Source: Sphagnum magellanicum | Taxonomy: Eukaryota; Streptophyta; Sphagnopsida; Sphagnales; Sphagnaceae | DNA: 64,000 bases | Reading direction: 5' to 3' | Assembly (NCBI GenBank): GCA_021904315.1 | Contig: CM038916.1 | Span: 4,960,001-5,024,000 of the forward strand | Shown here: piece after piece, positions 25,236-37,984 of the stretch | Layout: every line of letters starts with the position of its first letter | Numbering within the stretch: the stretch's first letter is position 1 | Position numbers and translations under genes: made by a program | The notes under the pieces: generated by a model | The model's database searches: none | What the model was told of the DNA's origin: nothing | Seen by the model: only the letters and a program-made list of their open reading frames with translations

Positions 25236-25664
25236 CAAATAAATTCCAAAAACCAGGTTTTAGAAGGAAAAATCAGTTGAAAATGTGGTAACACTTGGGC
25301 CAATGGCACAGGTCACACTAATATGTTTTTAAGTTTTGATTTAGTTTACAAACTCAAATTTACATATTTAGTTACATCTAATTTATTTTTATATTTAAAT
25401 TAAATTATTTTATAATGTCTTTATATCCAAATGTCAAAACATTACACTAATTTGAATATTTTGATTTGAGAAATGGAGGTTGTATAAATCCATAACTTCA
25501 TTTTTAGAATTGCACAACAAGGTTCTCTTATACTAAAAGAATTTGAAATCAAAGGTTCCTTTCAAAATCAAGAACATAACAAACACCAATTTAGTTAAGT
25601 TTTGTTGTATTATTATTGTTTAAGGTGTTGGTATTAGTGTTTTTTTTAATGAATTTTGTAATCC

Positions 25665-25870
25665 AACCAAAGTGGTGATCATCTATAAGAAGATGTAGCG
25701 AAAGTGGGGATCATTCAAATAAAGCATCTACTTAACAAATATGATGTAGAAATCCTTAATCACCTTTTTATAATTGGCTACTTAATAAAACTGAATATAA
25801 AAAATTTGTCAATTTTTACTTGTATTTTTTCAACTCTAACAATCAAAACCCTAAAAGTTCATTGCATTTT
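25665..25870 (+). repeat. Dispersed repeat family R2 (copy 2)
   Basis: Begins 'aaagtggtgatcatct' and continues 'aagaagatgtag', as in the copies at 24.3, 40.0 and 47.7 kb. No coding frame. Confidence 0.45.
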
Positions 25871-25984
25871 TTAAAAGCAATATTTGACTTTTTGCCAAAT
25901 TTTGCAATCAAAAAATGCTACCATTGCTATGAACTAGTTCAATTTGTCCACTTCTAGAAAAATATATTTTGCACTGAAGATTCA

Positions 25985-26450
25985 TCTAAGTTATATATCA
26001 TTGGGGGTAAGACTCTCTCACATTTCTCTTCAAGGTCTCCAAGGCTTCTTCCACCTTGGATACTAAACTTTCATCACATTCCACAACCCTACAATTTGCC
26101 TCTATGTTATAAACTCTCTGGCACTTTACGTGCTATCATGGGGTAAGTGTTTGGGCACCTTTCTCTTATCTCCAATACATAATTTCTTGAGACATGTGAC
26201 ATTTTTTTGCCCATGCCATCACTTGATCCTCAAGTGATATAGATTGCCATAATGCCCCATTGGGTTGTTTGTAATCATCTCACTCCAACGAATTGTGTGT
26301 TCAGAACCTTCTTTATACTTTTCCCTCATGCCTACCAAATTGGATTACACACCATGACCCCAAATTCTTCGTGAATTATGAAAACTTTCCACACTACTTG
26401 TAAACTGAAATTGTAATCTTGTTGGGAACAACTTGGACTAATTTATAAAA
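25985..26450 (-). pseudogene. Possible decayed coding segment of unknown family
   Basis: On the minus strand two protein-like stretches follow each other in different frames. One runs Met-Arg-Glu-Lys-Tyr-Lys-Glu-Gly-Ser-Glu-His-Thr-Ile-Arg-Trp (about 26.3 kb). The other is a charged, helix-like stretch 'VVECDESLVSKVEEALETLK' (about 26.05 kb). The residue pattern looks coding, but I cannot name the family, and interruptions show it is not functional. Chance is not excluded. Confidence 0.3.
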
Positions 26451-28499
26451 GGACCAGGAAAATCTATCTAGATATATTACTTGTATTAGGCTGAGGCAAC
26501 TTTTCAAAAAAATTGGGGTAGTAATTTTGCTTGCTAACTACCACCATTGTAGCTTACACCATGAACCCATCTAGTGCTCACATGTGTTTTTCACCTTGGC
26601 AAATGTTGCATTAATAATTTGGAGTTTGCAAGAATTTGCAAGAATTATAAATAAAGAAAATCATGCTTATTTCCAAGACTTTTCCACAAATTTTCACTAA
26701 TGTAAATTTGTCGCTTGATGGAATCTAAAAGACTACAAAAATTTGCCCAAGAAAACCCAAATTGTGCAAATTTGTTTTTAGGCTCTTGTCACTTGATGGG
26801 GGATTTAAAGGATCAACTTTGGGCACACAGGCCTACCTCACCATTCACAACCAGTCAGATGGAGAAAAACACCTTCAACGTTATTGTGAGTTTTGTAATG
26901 CAATCATCATAATCAAGAAGGAAGTTGCAACTTTCACTCCATGAAACACATAGTTTTCTTTGCTTTCTAAGAAATTCTCTTAGTGGTGTTGCCATCTTTC
27001 ATGTCTTAGAACTAATTTGATTACTTGAGGGTGTGTCCTGACACTTCTTACAAGTTATTCTAGGATGTACATACACAATCAAAGGATTCAGACCACTTGA
27101 GTGTAGAGTTTGAGTGTTTCCTTCTCAAAAGCAACTTAGCTTTGTCTTGTCGATAAATGTAGCATATTTACGTCATCGCTCCTCTACCAAAATTCATTTT
27201 ATGCTAAATATTGATACATGTGAACGCTAGTGTTCAGCACATTTAAATGTGAAGTATTTTAAAAAATTTACAATATAATCTTTGAAGTAGATTCTTAGAG
27301 GCATTATGTCATGGTTCATATAGTACAAACATTGCAAACCATAAGGTTAGATGTTGTTGCACACCAAGGATTAAATAGATTGGAACAAGAATTGGAATAA
27401 TTTGTGAAATCAATTTTGAATTGTCGGACATAATGCTACTTCACCACTTGCAAGAAAAGAATGTTCGATTGAAGTTTGTTAGTTTGAAGGGTATATTACA
27501 TTAAGATTGTTGTTCATGGATTCAAAACATTTCAAATCAAATCTCATGATTTGAAGTAGGAATAATAGTTTACATCCAACTTATGTGTAGTTGTTTGACA
27601 TCTACTCAACATGATTAACTATCCATGTTATATCTACCCTTGGAATTCAAATATATTCTCTTGAATTTATTCAACTGAAAACCTAGCCTCAACAATTATT
27701 AATTTAATTAGATTCAAGTTTGAAAAATAAATTTGGTGAAGGTTATACAATTTCTTTCAACACACTTGTTCTCATATAACCTTTAGATTCCAAAGCCTTG
27801 ACCATAGATAGAAAGTATTATCTGGTTTGTTGACAACTAACAAGTTTATACTCCTAGTACCTTGGTAACTTCCAACTTTTCCAATTTATTTGTTGTATAA
27901 TGGGGAACTCAATTGTGACAAATGGATGACATTGAATTGTGACAATTATTGTTGCATCAAAAGGTGAAACAAGATTGTTAAACAGGGAAAGTTAGGTCAT
28001 TTTGGTGACATTGAACTCATAGGTTGCCCTCAAACCCCTTGGTTTAGGTATGTGTAACACGTGTTTTGCTTACCATAATGTTAATGATATGGAATGTCAA
28101 TGTGATAAATACAATAATTGCCAACCCTAATTTATGTTTGGGGTTCATGCAACACTTCACATCTCAACATGACAAAATATCAACAACTTGAACCAAAATT
28201 TGAGCTTAAACTAGTTTGAATAGGAACTAGATTATATGTCTAGGAACACTTGACCCTAGGGTTTACCACCTCATATATGAGATTACATTATCCATGGGCC
28301 ATTCACAATTCTTGTTGGACATTACTTAGGGGTAACTTGGATTATTTGGTCCAAAAATATGAAGTTAGTGTGATATACGATTGATGTTGAATTTCTTAAT
28401 ATTTCACCCATTTGAGAGTGGATGAAGGTACTTCAATCCTTTGAAGGGTCTTCTACTTGTTCATCATTAAAAAAAATTCCACCTAGATTCATGAAATGA
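26451..28499. other. Intergenic DNA, no gene seen
   Basis: A pair of overlapping plus frames at 26715-26944 is open, but neither shows a recognisable domain. The rest has short frames only. Confidence 0.4.
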
Positions 28500-28606
28500 C
28501 CATGGAAGTTGAAGCATGGAAAGGCCATTGGTCCTTTCTATATGTCAATGAAGTGAAAATTAAAGCATAAAAAGCCCATTGATCCTCTTCTATATGTCTA
28601 TGATGT
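28500..28606. repeat. Local tandem duplication, two imperfect units of about 57 bp
   Basis: 'gaagttgaagcatggaaagg' with 'ccattggtcctttctatatg' is followed by 'gaaaattaaagcataaaaag' with 'cccattgatcctcttctata'. These are two side-by-side copies with a few substitutions and a small indel. Confidence 0.6.
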
Positions 28607-28610
28607 ATGG

Positions 28611-30925
28611 AAGTTTTGTAAGGAAAATTGCCAAAATCCCATTAACTTCATCAACTATTCATATCATAATTATTATTGTTAGTTTATGTGTAATATGCAA
28701 AGTGAAATTGAACCATGTTGCAAAACTTTTGTGCATTATGAAAATAAATTTATTAGTGGGTAGAAGTTTAAAAGCTTCACAACACTTAGGAAGTTGGAAC
28801 TCCGACAAAAAACCAAAATTAATGTAATGGTAGGCTTGTGTTATGCAATGATATTTGATTCGTGGCATTCAAAAGTTTCAAACTTATTAACATTCACATT
28901 ATAGAATTTTGGTACAAGATTTTGAGTAATGCTCTAATATATGTGGTTAAAACTAATTACATTACAAACTTATTAAGCTTCATAAGTTCATACAAATTTT
29001 GTGTAAAATTCAATTTTCATAGGTTATACAAAATTACATCATAATAATTGTACAAATTTAGTTAAAATATAAATCGTACATACTTCACATTAAAACATCG
29101 TAAATGAAAAAACAACATTATTTATATAGAAGTAATATACATATTTTTTTGTGTCATGTTTACACTTTGAAGCCCACAAATTTTGTGTGGACATATTTTT
29201 TTAGATCTTTACATGGTTTTTACTGAAAATTTGTGATATTGGAAATTTGTGATGTACACCTTACTATAAGAATTCATTAACATGGGCCCATGCCAATTTT
29301 TTTCAAAACATGCATTAAAGTTTTGACAAGATGGACAAGTTGGTCTAGCTAGCATTGTAATTGGTAAAAACATTGCACAATATATTATATCCATTCAATA
29401 AACCTAATAAAGAGCAAATTGCTTTCATTTTCATGACCTTTTGTCCATCATTATTGTTGATTTTTTTCATTGCAATTATCTTATAGTACTGCAATTACCA
29501 TCTAGTGACTGTTTATAAAAACAATATTTAATTAAATAAAGAGTTATAGAGTAGTACAACTCAAATCTTAAATAAAATTCCAAAGAACAACAACCATTCA
29601 TTTCCAAAAACAAATTAAATACAAGTCCAACCACACTATTAAGAGCCACACTTGCCCTTTTAAACCATTATTTTTTTTTTGTTTTTAAAATATATATTCT
29701 TAGAACCTTTTTAATATATATTTCAAAAAACGTTAATTTTTTTTAAGACTCTTGATACTATAATTATGTTAACGTCTATATAAAAAAATTCCCAAAATTT
29801 GTCATAAAAAAATATTTTCAAATTGTGCTTTCAGTGTCAAAACTATTTGTAGATAGTGGTTACAAGTTTTTAAAAGTGAAAATTGTGTATTTTTTATTCA
29901 TTATATTGATTCCAAATTCTTATGATATGTACATAATGTATTCACAATAACATTTTATAAATTTTTAGTTTTTTTAATAATCCAAAATTCAAAAAATTAA
30001 GCAATGGTTACAATTGTTAATGGTACATGTTAGTATGACTACACCCATACTTTCAAATTCACTCAAACAAAGTTATCTTCCTTAGAACACTATTTTTTGC
30101 ATTTGCACACACTTTTGGAATACACATATTGATTTTGAACTTTTTTCAAACTCTTCTGGAAACCCTGACAACATTGAAAAAAAAAATCATCCAAGTTCCT
30201 TTTCAACAAACATGAAGAGAATGGGTTGAACCCTTAAAAGGTTCCATACCACACATGGATCTTCTTCATTTGTTCCTAATTTTTTTCACCTATATTTTTA
30301 AAATTTGCCTACCAACTCACCTTCCAAAATAATCTTCAACTTTTTTTTAATTAATGGGAATATTTTCCACCTACCCACCTTTTAGAAGAAGTCACCAACC
30401 ATTATTTTAATATGTCTAGAAATAAACATTAAACACATTTACATGTACTACTAAAAATTCAAACTTATTAAATTTATCACAATAGTTAAATTTTGATTAT
30501 TTTTCTTGGAAAAGCATTGTGTAACAATAATTACTATCAAGTAATAAAAGGTCTAACGACTAAGATGAAAACTTTAAACCCCTAAGACCCCACCCTTTTA
30601 TTTAAATTTCAGAACAAGGATACCTTGGCATGGTATTTAAACATAGTAGGATACAATTTTCAACTTTAATTATAGTTCTTAAACTATGTTAGACACTATG
30701 TAATCTATGAGTTTCCAAAGAAAAAAAACTCAGGTTTCAAGTGGCATGACCACAACTATTATGTGGAAGAACATTTTTTTCTTCTTTTCCACTCTCCCAA
30801 AAAAATAAAAATGGGCCCAAGTTTTGCTTTGGCCCCATTTTGTTTTCTTCAAATATTTGTTTTTTACTTGTGTTCTACGATGCTTTGAAATTCAAGAAAA
30901 AATAAATTTGTAGAGTTTTTCTATT
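28611..30925. other. AT-rich intergenic DNA, no gene seen
   Basis: The 82-codon plus frame at 28579-28827 is hydrophobic and isoleucine-rich because of the A/T composition and has no motif. Long T and A runs dominate 29.4-30.4 kb. Confidence 0.4.
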
Positions 30926-30929
30926 CAAT

Positions 30930-31235
30930 TCCTCGTGGGTTGTTGTTTGGCTCCTTTTGTGTTACTATTGGGTCCTATTGTGTTATTGTTTGGCTTTTTC
31001 AAGTTCTTGCTTGAGTTCTATTACATTGTTGTTTGACTTCTTTTGGATTGCTATTTGATTTAGGTTGTTGTTCATATCCTTTTGTTGCTATTTAAATTTC
31101 CTATTGTTATTCAACACCTCCAACATTATTATTTGACCCAATGTTATTCAACTCATCTCCAAGCTTAAAGTACCTTTTTGACTTATCCCATGTGTGATTA
31201 CTTCTCATTGCATTATTGTTTGGCTTCTCTTGTGA
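30930..31235. repeat. T-rich degenerate minisatellite (TTGTTGTTTGGCTTCTTTTG-like units)
   Basis: Irregular units of about 30-45 bp containing TTATTGTTTGGCT or TTGTTGTTTGACT followed by TCTTTT are repeated from the 'gtgggttgttgtttggctcc' stretch to the 'attattgtttggcttctctt' stretch, with length drift between units. Confidence 0.5.
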
Positions 31236-31669
31236 TGTTGCTTATCAATTAATAATGCCCCCCACTTGTTATGTGCAGGTTTAGGAATGAAGAGCATGGA
31301 TCCAATCCATCAAGTTACTTTTTCCATTCTTCAAATATGATTTACAAACTATGCTTCCAACAATTTTTTGTTTTTTTGTTTAGATATTAATGTTATATGT
31401 TTTAATATCTTTTCATTTATTTTGATAAAACATTTGTTCATGTTCCAAGTTCAATCTTTGTTTGTTTTGTTTATTATTAAAGTTGATTCTAAAGCATTCT
31501 AACATTAGTAAATATGTTTGTTGTTTTTAAGATTTGTCATCATTCATACATTTTTTTTTGCATTGCATTTCATTTCATTTTGCATATTCATATTTTACAT
31601 GAAGTAAGGAGGGTTAAGTGAGTTGTTTTGATGTTGTAAATGTTGATAAATGTTTTGAGTTGTATGTAG

Positions 31670-34600
31670 GCTTTAGACTATGCAAGTAAAAACTAAAGAA
31701 CACATCATGGTAAACCAATCTCTTATTCAAATTTTCCACTCTTGTTGAATAACACTCATAAAAAAAAGTTGAAAAATGGAATAGTCAAGTGAAATGTTTT
31801 AAAACATAACAATTAAACATGAACCATGTGAATTTTTTCTCAATTATGTTCCTATGGAAGAATTGTTTAAAGATTATTCCAATTTGGAAACAAAAAGCAA
31901 TAGAGGTCTTGAAATGAACAAATAATGAAAATGAACCTTCAAAATTGCATGCTCAAAGAGTATAAAGGAAACTTCATGGTAGAAACACATTTTGTTGGGT
32001 TTACTTTAATGTTAATGATAACAAAAAAGTTGATCATACAGTGATCTATAAATGATGCATTGTATTTTTTGTTACAACAATCATGTCAATGCATCTAGTC
32101 CTATAACTCACGCAAAAAAAAGGTTTCATTTCATATTAAAAAAAAATGGCATAATAACTTTCACCAAACATGTGGATGCAAACCATGCCATTGTTGCAAA
32201 AATTTAAAATGAAGTCAATAATCCAATGAAAAATTATTCAAAGGCAATTAACAAAAAAGAGGTCTAGTATATTTGGTTAACAAATTTCAATGTTTTTTGT
32301 TACAAAAGATCTTTTTGAAAAAGATGATGTGTTCAAAAAAAATTATTTTTTACAACACTTAAGCCTTTTGATCATCAAAAATCCTTTATTAATGCATAGT
32401 TGTGGAAATTATTTAGATGAAGTGCTTGACCTTGCATTTGTCCTCAAATGGTTTTTATTTTTGAAAAAACATTTCTCAAAAGGCATTGCCTGATTTTGGG
32501 GAAAGAATATAATAGAAATATGTCCTACCAATATTAGTAGAATGCAATAATACTATAATTTCAAGTTTTGATTTATGGACATCTGAAAGTGCACATGACA
32601 TTTTTGATCTTGTGACAAAAAATTTAAGGGTTGATTGGTAACCAAAACACATTGTCAATGTTGGTTTGTTTGAAGTAACAAAGTTGCTAATCAAACCTTG
32701 GGAAAATAAGATTAATAGAATCGTTGGATGCATATGGGTTGAAGAAGGTGAAATTTGAATGTTATAACAACTAATTTAAAGTCTATTGAAAGTTATGAAT
32801 GTTTTGGTTTGGAAGAAATTTGCTTTCAAGGTATAGGTATTATGGCCATGTTTTTTCTAAAACTTCCTAATGTGTGATAAAGTGTTGAAATCTCAAATAT
32901 GTTTCTATTAAGTTTGTTCAATTATATTTACAAAAATGTTTAACTTTGCCTAAAAAGTTTGGAAAATGCAAACAAGAATGGATCAAGGCTTATGAAGATT
33001 CTAATATCCATCCAAGGGAAAAAACATTTTGATTAAAAAAAGGTAAAAAAAATTCACTTAAAATCATTTTTTACTTTTTATCTAAACATAGACCATTTAG
33101 ATTTTAGATTTGAAATTTGAACTTTTTTATTTGTACCATATTTTTAAAATATTAACATTGAGTGTTAAATTTTGTTTGCAAGTTTGCATCCAAAGTGATT
33201 ACGTTCCAAGAAGCTTTGTAATTTTGAAATACTATTAACCAAATGTGTTATTGCATATAGACTTTTACCAAAATTAATGGAAAAGTGCCTCCTCCTCTTA
33301 CATGACACATTCCTCAAATAATTATGGATTATCTTTCCTTGGTTGTAAATGTTTGTGTTTGAATCAATCCTAAAGCCACTTGTTGCTTAATAATGCATTA
33401 CATTTCCTATAACAATGTGTTTGAAATTGAAGGAAGAAGTTGAAGTCTCACCCACCTTAACCAATTTGAAAGATGATGATTATATGGTTGTTATTGAGTT
33501 GTTTTTTATGGCTTCTACCATCAAATAGGAGGTTTTGGGGGTGCTAAAACCTTTTCTTTCATTCTTAAGGAAATATGGAGCCAAAAAAACTCATGTAACA
33601 TTTTATTGATGCTAAACCTTACATCTAAAAGCCTTTGCTTAATATTGTGTTTTATTGGACATGAAGAATGTGTGGTTATTGTTGAAGAAATATGATAAGA
33701 TATCCTTATATCCTATGCATATCAAATGCAATCATCATTTACATCTTATGCCATAATTTGAAATTGGTTGTGCAAACCTAATGGTTGATGAAGATTGCAA
33801 TATGGATTTTTTAAAACAAATTAATAACACAAATGAACCAATGAAAGATCTTGTGAACAAGGTGAAAGCACATTACAAGGGGGCGATTTTAGGCCATTTT
33901 TGATCAAAAACAGTCGCAAAAGACACTTTTAATCGCCTAAGACAAGTCTAAAAATGAGGTTTTTCTACTAGTGAATATATTGTGACAAACATTTATTTTC
34001 TCACAAATATATTTTTATTCATTTAATATTAATCAAAAAAGTAATTTTTCCTTTGACAATTACATTATTTTGTAATTGAATGACCTTATTTTGAATGTAA
34101 TTTATGAAAACCTCTTTTAATATTGGTTTGGTGGAAATTAAAAGTTGCACAATTTTGAAAAACAATATTTGTGACAACATTTTTTGGCCATTATATTCAA
34201 GGGGGACACTTAATGTGAAGTTTGGGATTTACTTGCATTAAATGACCATTTTTAAGGGGGGTATTAGATAATTTTCCAACCTATTTTTTTTCACTTTATT
34301 ATTATTTAATTATTTAATATATACATATTAAAACCACCTTATATTAATTATAATCCATTATTTTAAATTATTACATACCCTATATTATAATTACATTGAT
34401 TATTTGAATAAAATGTACCCTATTTTTAAACTAATTAACTTATAATGTTTATCCAACAACCAATATATTTCACCCTATATATTTTACTCTTTTTTATTAA
34501 CTTGTCCCCTTTAGGCCATCGTAATGTGCTTTAACCCAGCAAAAGTTGTTGATTTTTAGAAGATATTAAATGGATATTGAATATATCAAATGTCCTTTTC

Positions 34601-34780
34601 AATGGTGGGAGAAACACAAATCCATGTTTCCAACCAAATTAATTTTTTGGCCTGCAAAATATAAGCATTGAATTTTATTTTTCCAAATTGATACCTTGGT
34701 TAGTTCTTTTTAATTAAGAAAAGATATATAAACAATCAACTTAATTCTTAAAATCTTGTGTGAGAATGAAAATCAACAAT
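31670..34780 (+). pseudogene. Decayed hAT-superfamily transposase gene
   Basis: Translated pieces appear in the order of a known repeated plant hAT-like transposase. About 32.55 kb reads Phe-Asp-Leu-Trp-Thr-Ser with 'SAHDIFDLVTKNL' and 'IVNVGLFEVTK'. About 32.77-32.84 kb reads 'LKSIESYECFGLEE'. About 32.9 kb has a Lys-Phe-Gly-Lys-Cys-Lys-Gln-Glu-Trp-like segment. About 33.4-33.5 kb reads 'LKLKEEVEVSPTLTNLKDDD'. After 34.54 kb comes 'YIKCPFQWWEKHKSMFPT', which fits the C-terminal dimerisation region of hAT transposases (Trp-Trp near the end). Many stops and frame changes are present, so it is inactive. A 676-bp TIR element (33861-34536) splits it before the C-terminal part. Neither hAT terminal repeats nor an 8-bp target duplication was identified. 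Similarity is from memory of the family, not from a search. Confidence 0.65.
33861..34536. mobile_element. Non-autonomous TIR element, family T1 (copy 2), nested in the hAT remnant
   Basis: Left end GGTGAAAGCACATTAC pairs with right end GTAATGTGCTTTAACC, differing at one position. The interior stretch 34000-34190 is the reverse complement of 5160-5350 in copy 1 over about 190 bp with few differences. Hence the family is real and the two copies lie in opposite orientation. A 14-bp CACTA-type end (TTTTTCTACTAGTG) at about 33960-33973 lies inside it, perhaps from a truncated CACTA MITE. hAT-like protein sequence lies on both sides, so this insertion came after the hAT copy. Confidence 0.65.
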
Positions 34781-37260
34781 TTTCATAAAAAAATCAAAAT
34801 TGCCCAACATTGGTTGTAACATTTTAAACTTTGTTTACATCTTGAACAAATTTGCTCTAGACAATAACAAGGAAACTAAGTGAAAGGATATGAAAAGATA
34901 TAAACTTTTACTAGAGAAATGGCACATTCATGACCAAGTTGGCTAAGGTGTCAAATGGAACATTTTAATGGCCAATTTTTTTAAAAAATCCACTATTCAA
35001 CTTCATTGCAATTGAATAGATTTGCATCAAATTGATGTTTGGCAAGCATTATATTATAAAATAATTATTAACCAAAATGAAGAAGAGGGATTAGAGTTGA
35101 AATATTTAAAAAATGGTCTACCTTTTTTGAAAAGTGCAACTTACAAATGTTAAGTAGACTTTTTGTGGATCTAGTATTAATGTTGATTGAGTAAAGTTTA
35201 TTTATTCAAATATTTTCACAATATAATATAATGTGCATAGTGCACTAAACAATATTGTAATTTATAATATATGAAACTAAACCACAATATAATGAGGTTA
35301 TTCTAATACCGTCTAACCATTATTCAAATGAATCATGAAATATATACATTCAAAAATGATTATTGATTCTTTAAATGATAATTTAATTGCAGTGCCTAAT
35401 TTTGCGAGCAACAACTTACCAAAAGACCTTATTTCAATGTTTTTTTTTTTGAAAAAATGGTAAAACAAAAAATATATATATTTCAAATTTTCAAATTTCA
35501 AATTGCCAAATTTTTTTTTGATAGCACATTTTGGTCACAAGCTCTAATTTGGGATATACACAATCATTTTATCAACAATATTTTATTTGCTATTGTTTAA
35601 ATAGCCTTGAGGCCAAGTTTTGTTTTTTCAAATTCCTCAATAGGTCTAGTGGCAAAGATCCGAACATTAATTAATATTAAATGGCAACTATCTTAGGTGG
35701 GATGTAGAATCTTTTCAAAAGTGCTCCTACAAGTGGCGACCTAAGAAGGGCTTAAGTCTACTTGTGGTTAATTTACTTATTTTAATTTCAAAAAATGACA
35801 AAATTTTCAATTATTTTTGATTTTCTAAAAAAATCGCCAAGTTATGAAATTTAACATGTTAAGCACAAAATTAACATGTTGCTAACATCTTACCCTAAGT
35901 CACTCCCCCTTGCCCCATAAAGGACATCCAAAAGGTGTCCCAATTTGGAAATCACCCTTCTACCCTTTTGTGGGTATACATTTCGAGTTAAATCTTCATT
36001 TCATTAATACCCTAACTAACCTTGTTTATCCCAAGACCCTTTTGTTCAATCCAATACCAACATTATAACAAAACCTATAAAGAGAAGTTACAACCAGGTC
36101 ATTCAAATCATCTCCTCCTTTATCATCTACTTAAAATAGTTTAACCAACATAAAATAAAGGTTTGACCTTTTGTTGGGCAGAATTTCCCTTCCCCTTTTA
36201 TACTTTATGTTCCTTTGTTTGCTCCAAACAATAGCCTATTTCCTTATTCACAACACGTGTTCTCTTACTTATACTATAACCAATCGTAAACTTAAACAAG
36301 TAAATTAAAAAGACATACACAACTTCCATTAATTAAAACAAGGTTTTTTTCAAATCAATCTTTCACACATTAAAAGAAAAGGAGGGTAGTTACACTAGAG
36401 TTTCTAATCCCTAGTTGCTAATCTCCTATTCCAACTTAGTTTCTACCCATGACTTACCAAACCCTCTCCCTTTCCTGCAAATAGTCCTACCTTCCCCCTT
36501 TTTTTACTCCTCAACACAACTCCCCTTCCTTCCTACTTTCCCTTGTTCTAACACAAGAAGGCAGACCTTCCTCCTCATTCCTAGGTCAAACACCCCCTCC
36601 TCCTTTTCTACTCGTACCTTACTAAGTTTAACACTAGTTTTTTGTATTTTTTTATATGTTTGTCCTTGAATAGAACAATTTTGGAAGACCTCCCTTGAGT
36701 AGCTACCACACCAACTTGTGATGCTTCCACCTTCATCTTAACCATGTTGCTTGGTTGAGTGCCTTTTTGAAAGCTCACTTTTTTATGTTGCAACAACCTC
36801 CTCACATTATTTTGACCCTTCATGATAAGTCCAACTTCCCTTCAACCAAGATCTCACATCTTCATCATCATTCCTCACTCCCTCCACTTCCTCACACAAC
36901 ACTCATCACTCTTGATGTGGAGGGGTGACAACAATATTTTTCCCCCTCTTAGTTTCAAGAAGAAAATACTATTGTTGTCCTAAATTAAACTTAATTCCTA
37001 ACACCTTCCTAAAAGCCACCTCCACCATGTCCACACCACCCTATTTAACAGATTTAGTTGACATAGGTGAGAACATGGTAACCTTACTTTAACATAATCC
37101 AACTATCCTACCACCCACCTTATCCTATCTAGGCCACCCATCCCCTAACAATCCTTTTGGGATAAGATCAAACATACTACCCTATCCCATGAACCTTGGG
37201 TTAACCCCAAAACTCCCTTAGCCAGTTGACATATGTTTAACCAAAATTGGATTAGGCTGA
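34781..37260. other. Intergenic DNA with a strongly pyrimidine-rich plus strand at 36.4-37.2 kb
   Basis: No gene recognised. From about 36410 to 36920 the plus strand is C/T-rich with many CTTCC and CCTCC words. Minus frames here (36608-36823 and 37145-37357) give lysine-rich or hydrophobic products without motifs. They may be residues of an old element, but no family can be named. Confidence 0.35.
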
Positions 37261-37984
37261 TTGGGGCTGAACACACTAGAAAAAAAAAAGCCGCTTGTAG
37301 GTGGTCATTGGTGTTGTAGCTTGATGCCTTATTTTTTGGTTGGTTCTTATCTCTCAATCAATGTTGTTTTTTTTGGGCAAAATTTGGACCTGAAAAATAT
37401 GACTTCGACATATACAAAGGATTTTTCATGGACACAAAGAAACCCAAATTTGCCAGATTTCAAAGAATTTTTTTTCCAAATTTTCAGATTTTTATCATAA
37501 ATTCCAGGACCTAGCCAAGAATATAGAAAGATTCTGGTTTTTGTCAGCTTTCATATCTAGTTTTTAGCCAAATCTGGCTAAATCATCTTATGAATGATGG
37601 TCACTTCAGCTACATCACAAATTTGAAAAAGAAATCCCTCTCAGTTGTCAAAACTAGAGCTCTAAGTTGTCAAAACATGAGCAAACAAAAAAATGTTTTT
37701 GGAATATCAGGTAGCTAGCTGAGTCCGCAAAACATGAGTCTTCTTCTGAAAGTCTATTGATTCATGAGTTCTATAGAGAGTTTGTGAACACAATGAATTC
37801 AATGACCATTACTGAACGAACAACATGTGAACTTGGGTAATTGGATATAAGCAGCTGCAGCTGCAGTTGATCCAAATGACAGTATCTGAACCTTTTCAAG
37901 ATCGTCTCTAGTGATTCGTATGCTAGACAGTCACATTTGTACTTCTCAAATAAGACCCCATCACAGAACGACCCATCATCATCT
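37261..37984. other. 3' flank of the unknown gene, no separate gene seen
   Basis: A short CACTAG-A10 motif at about 37272 resembles a CACTA-type end without a partner. A stretch near 37560-37620 resembles the reverse complement of the R2 head. GC content rises from about 37.7 kb toward the gene. Confidence 0.35.

Noticed and set aside
36415-36823. Coding genes in the pyrimidine-rich stretch
   Set aside because: Both strands are open only because of the biased composition; no motif or splice structure.
37271-37292. CACTAG-A10 as the left end of a CACTA element
   Set aside because: No matching right end or target-site duplication was found within several kilobases.
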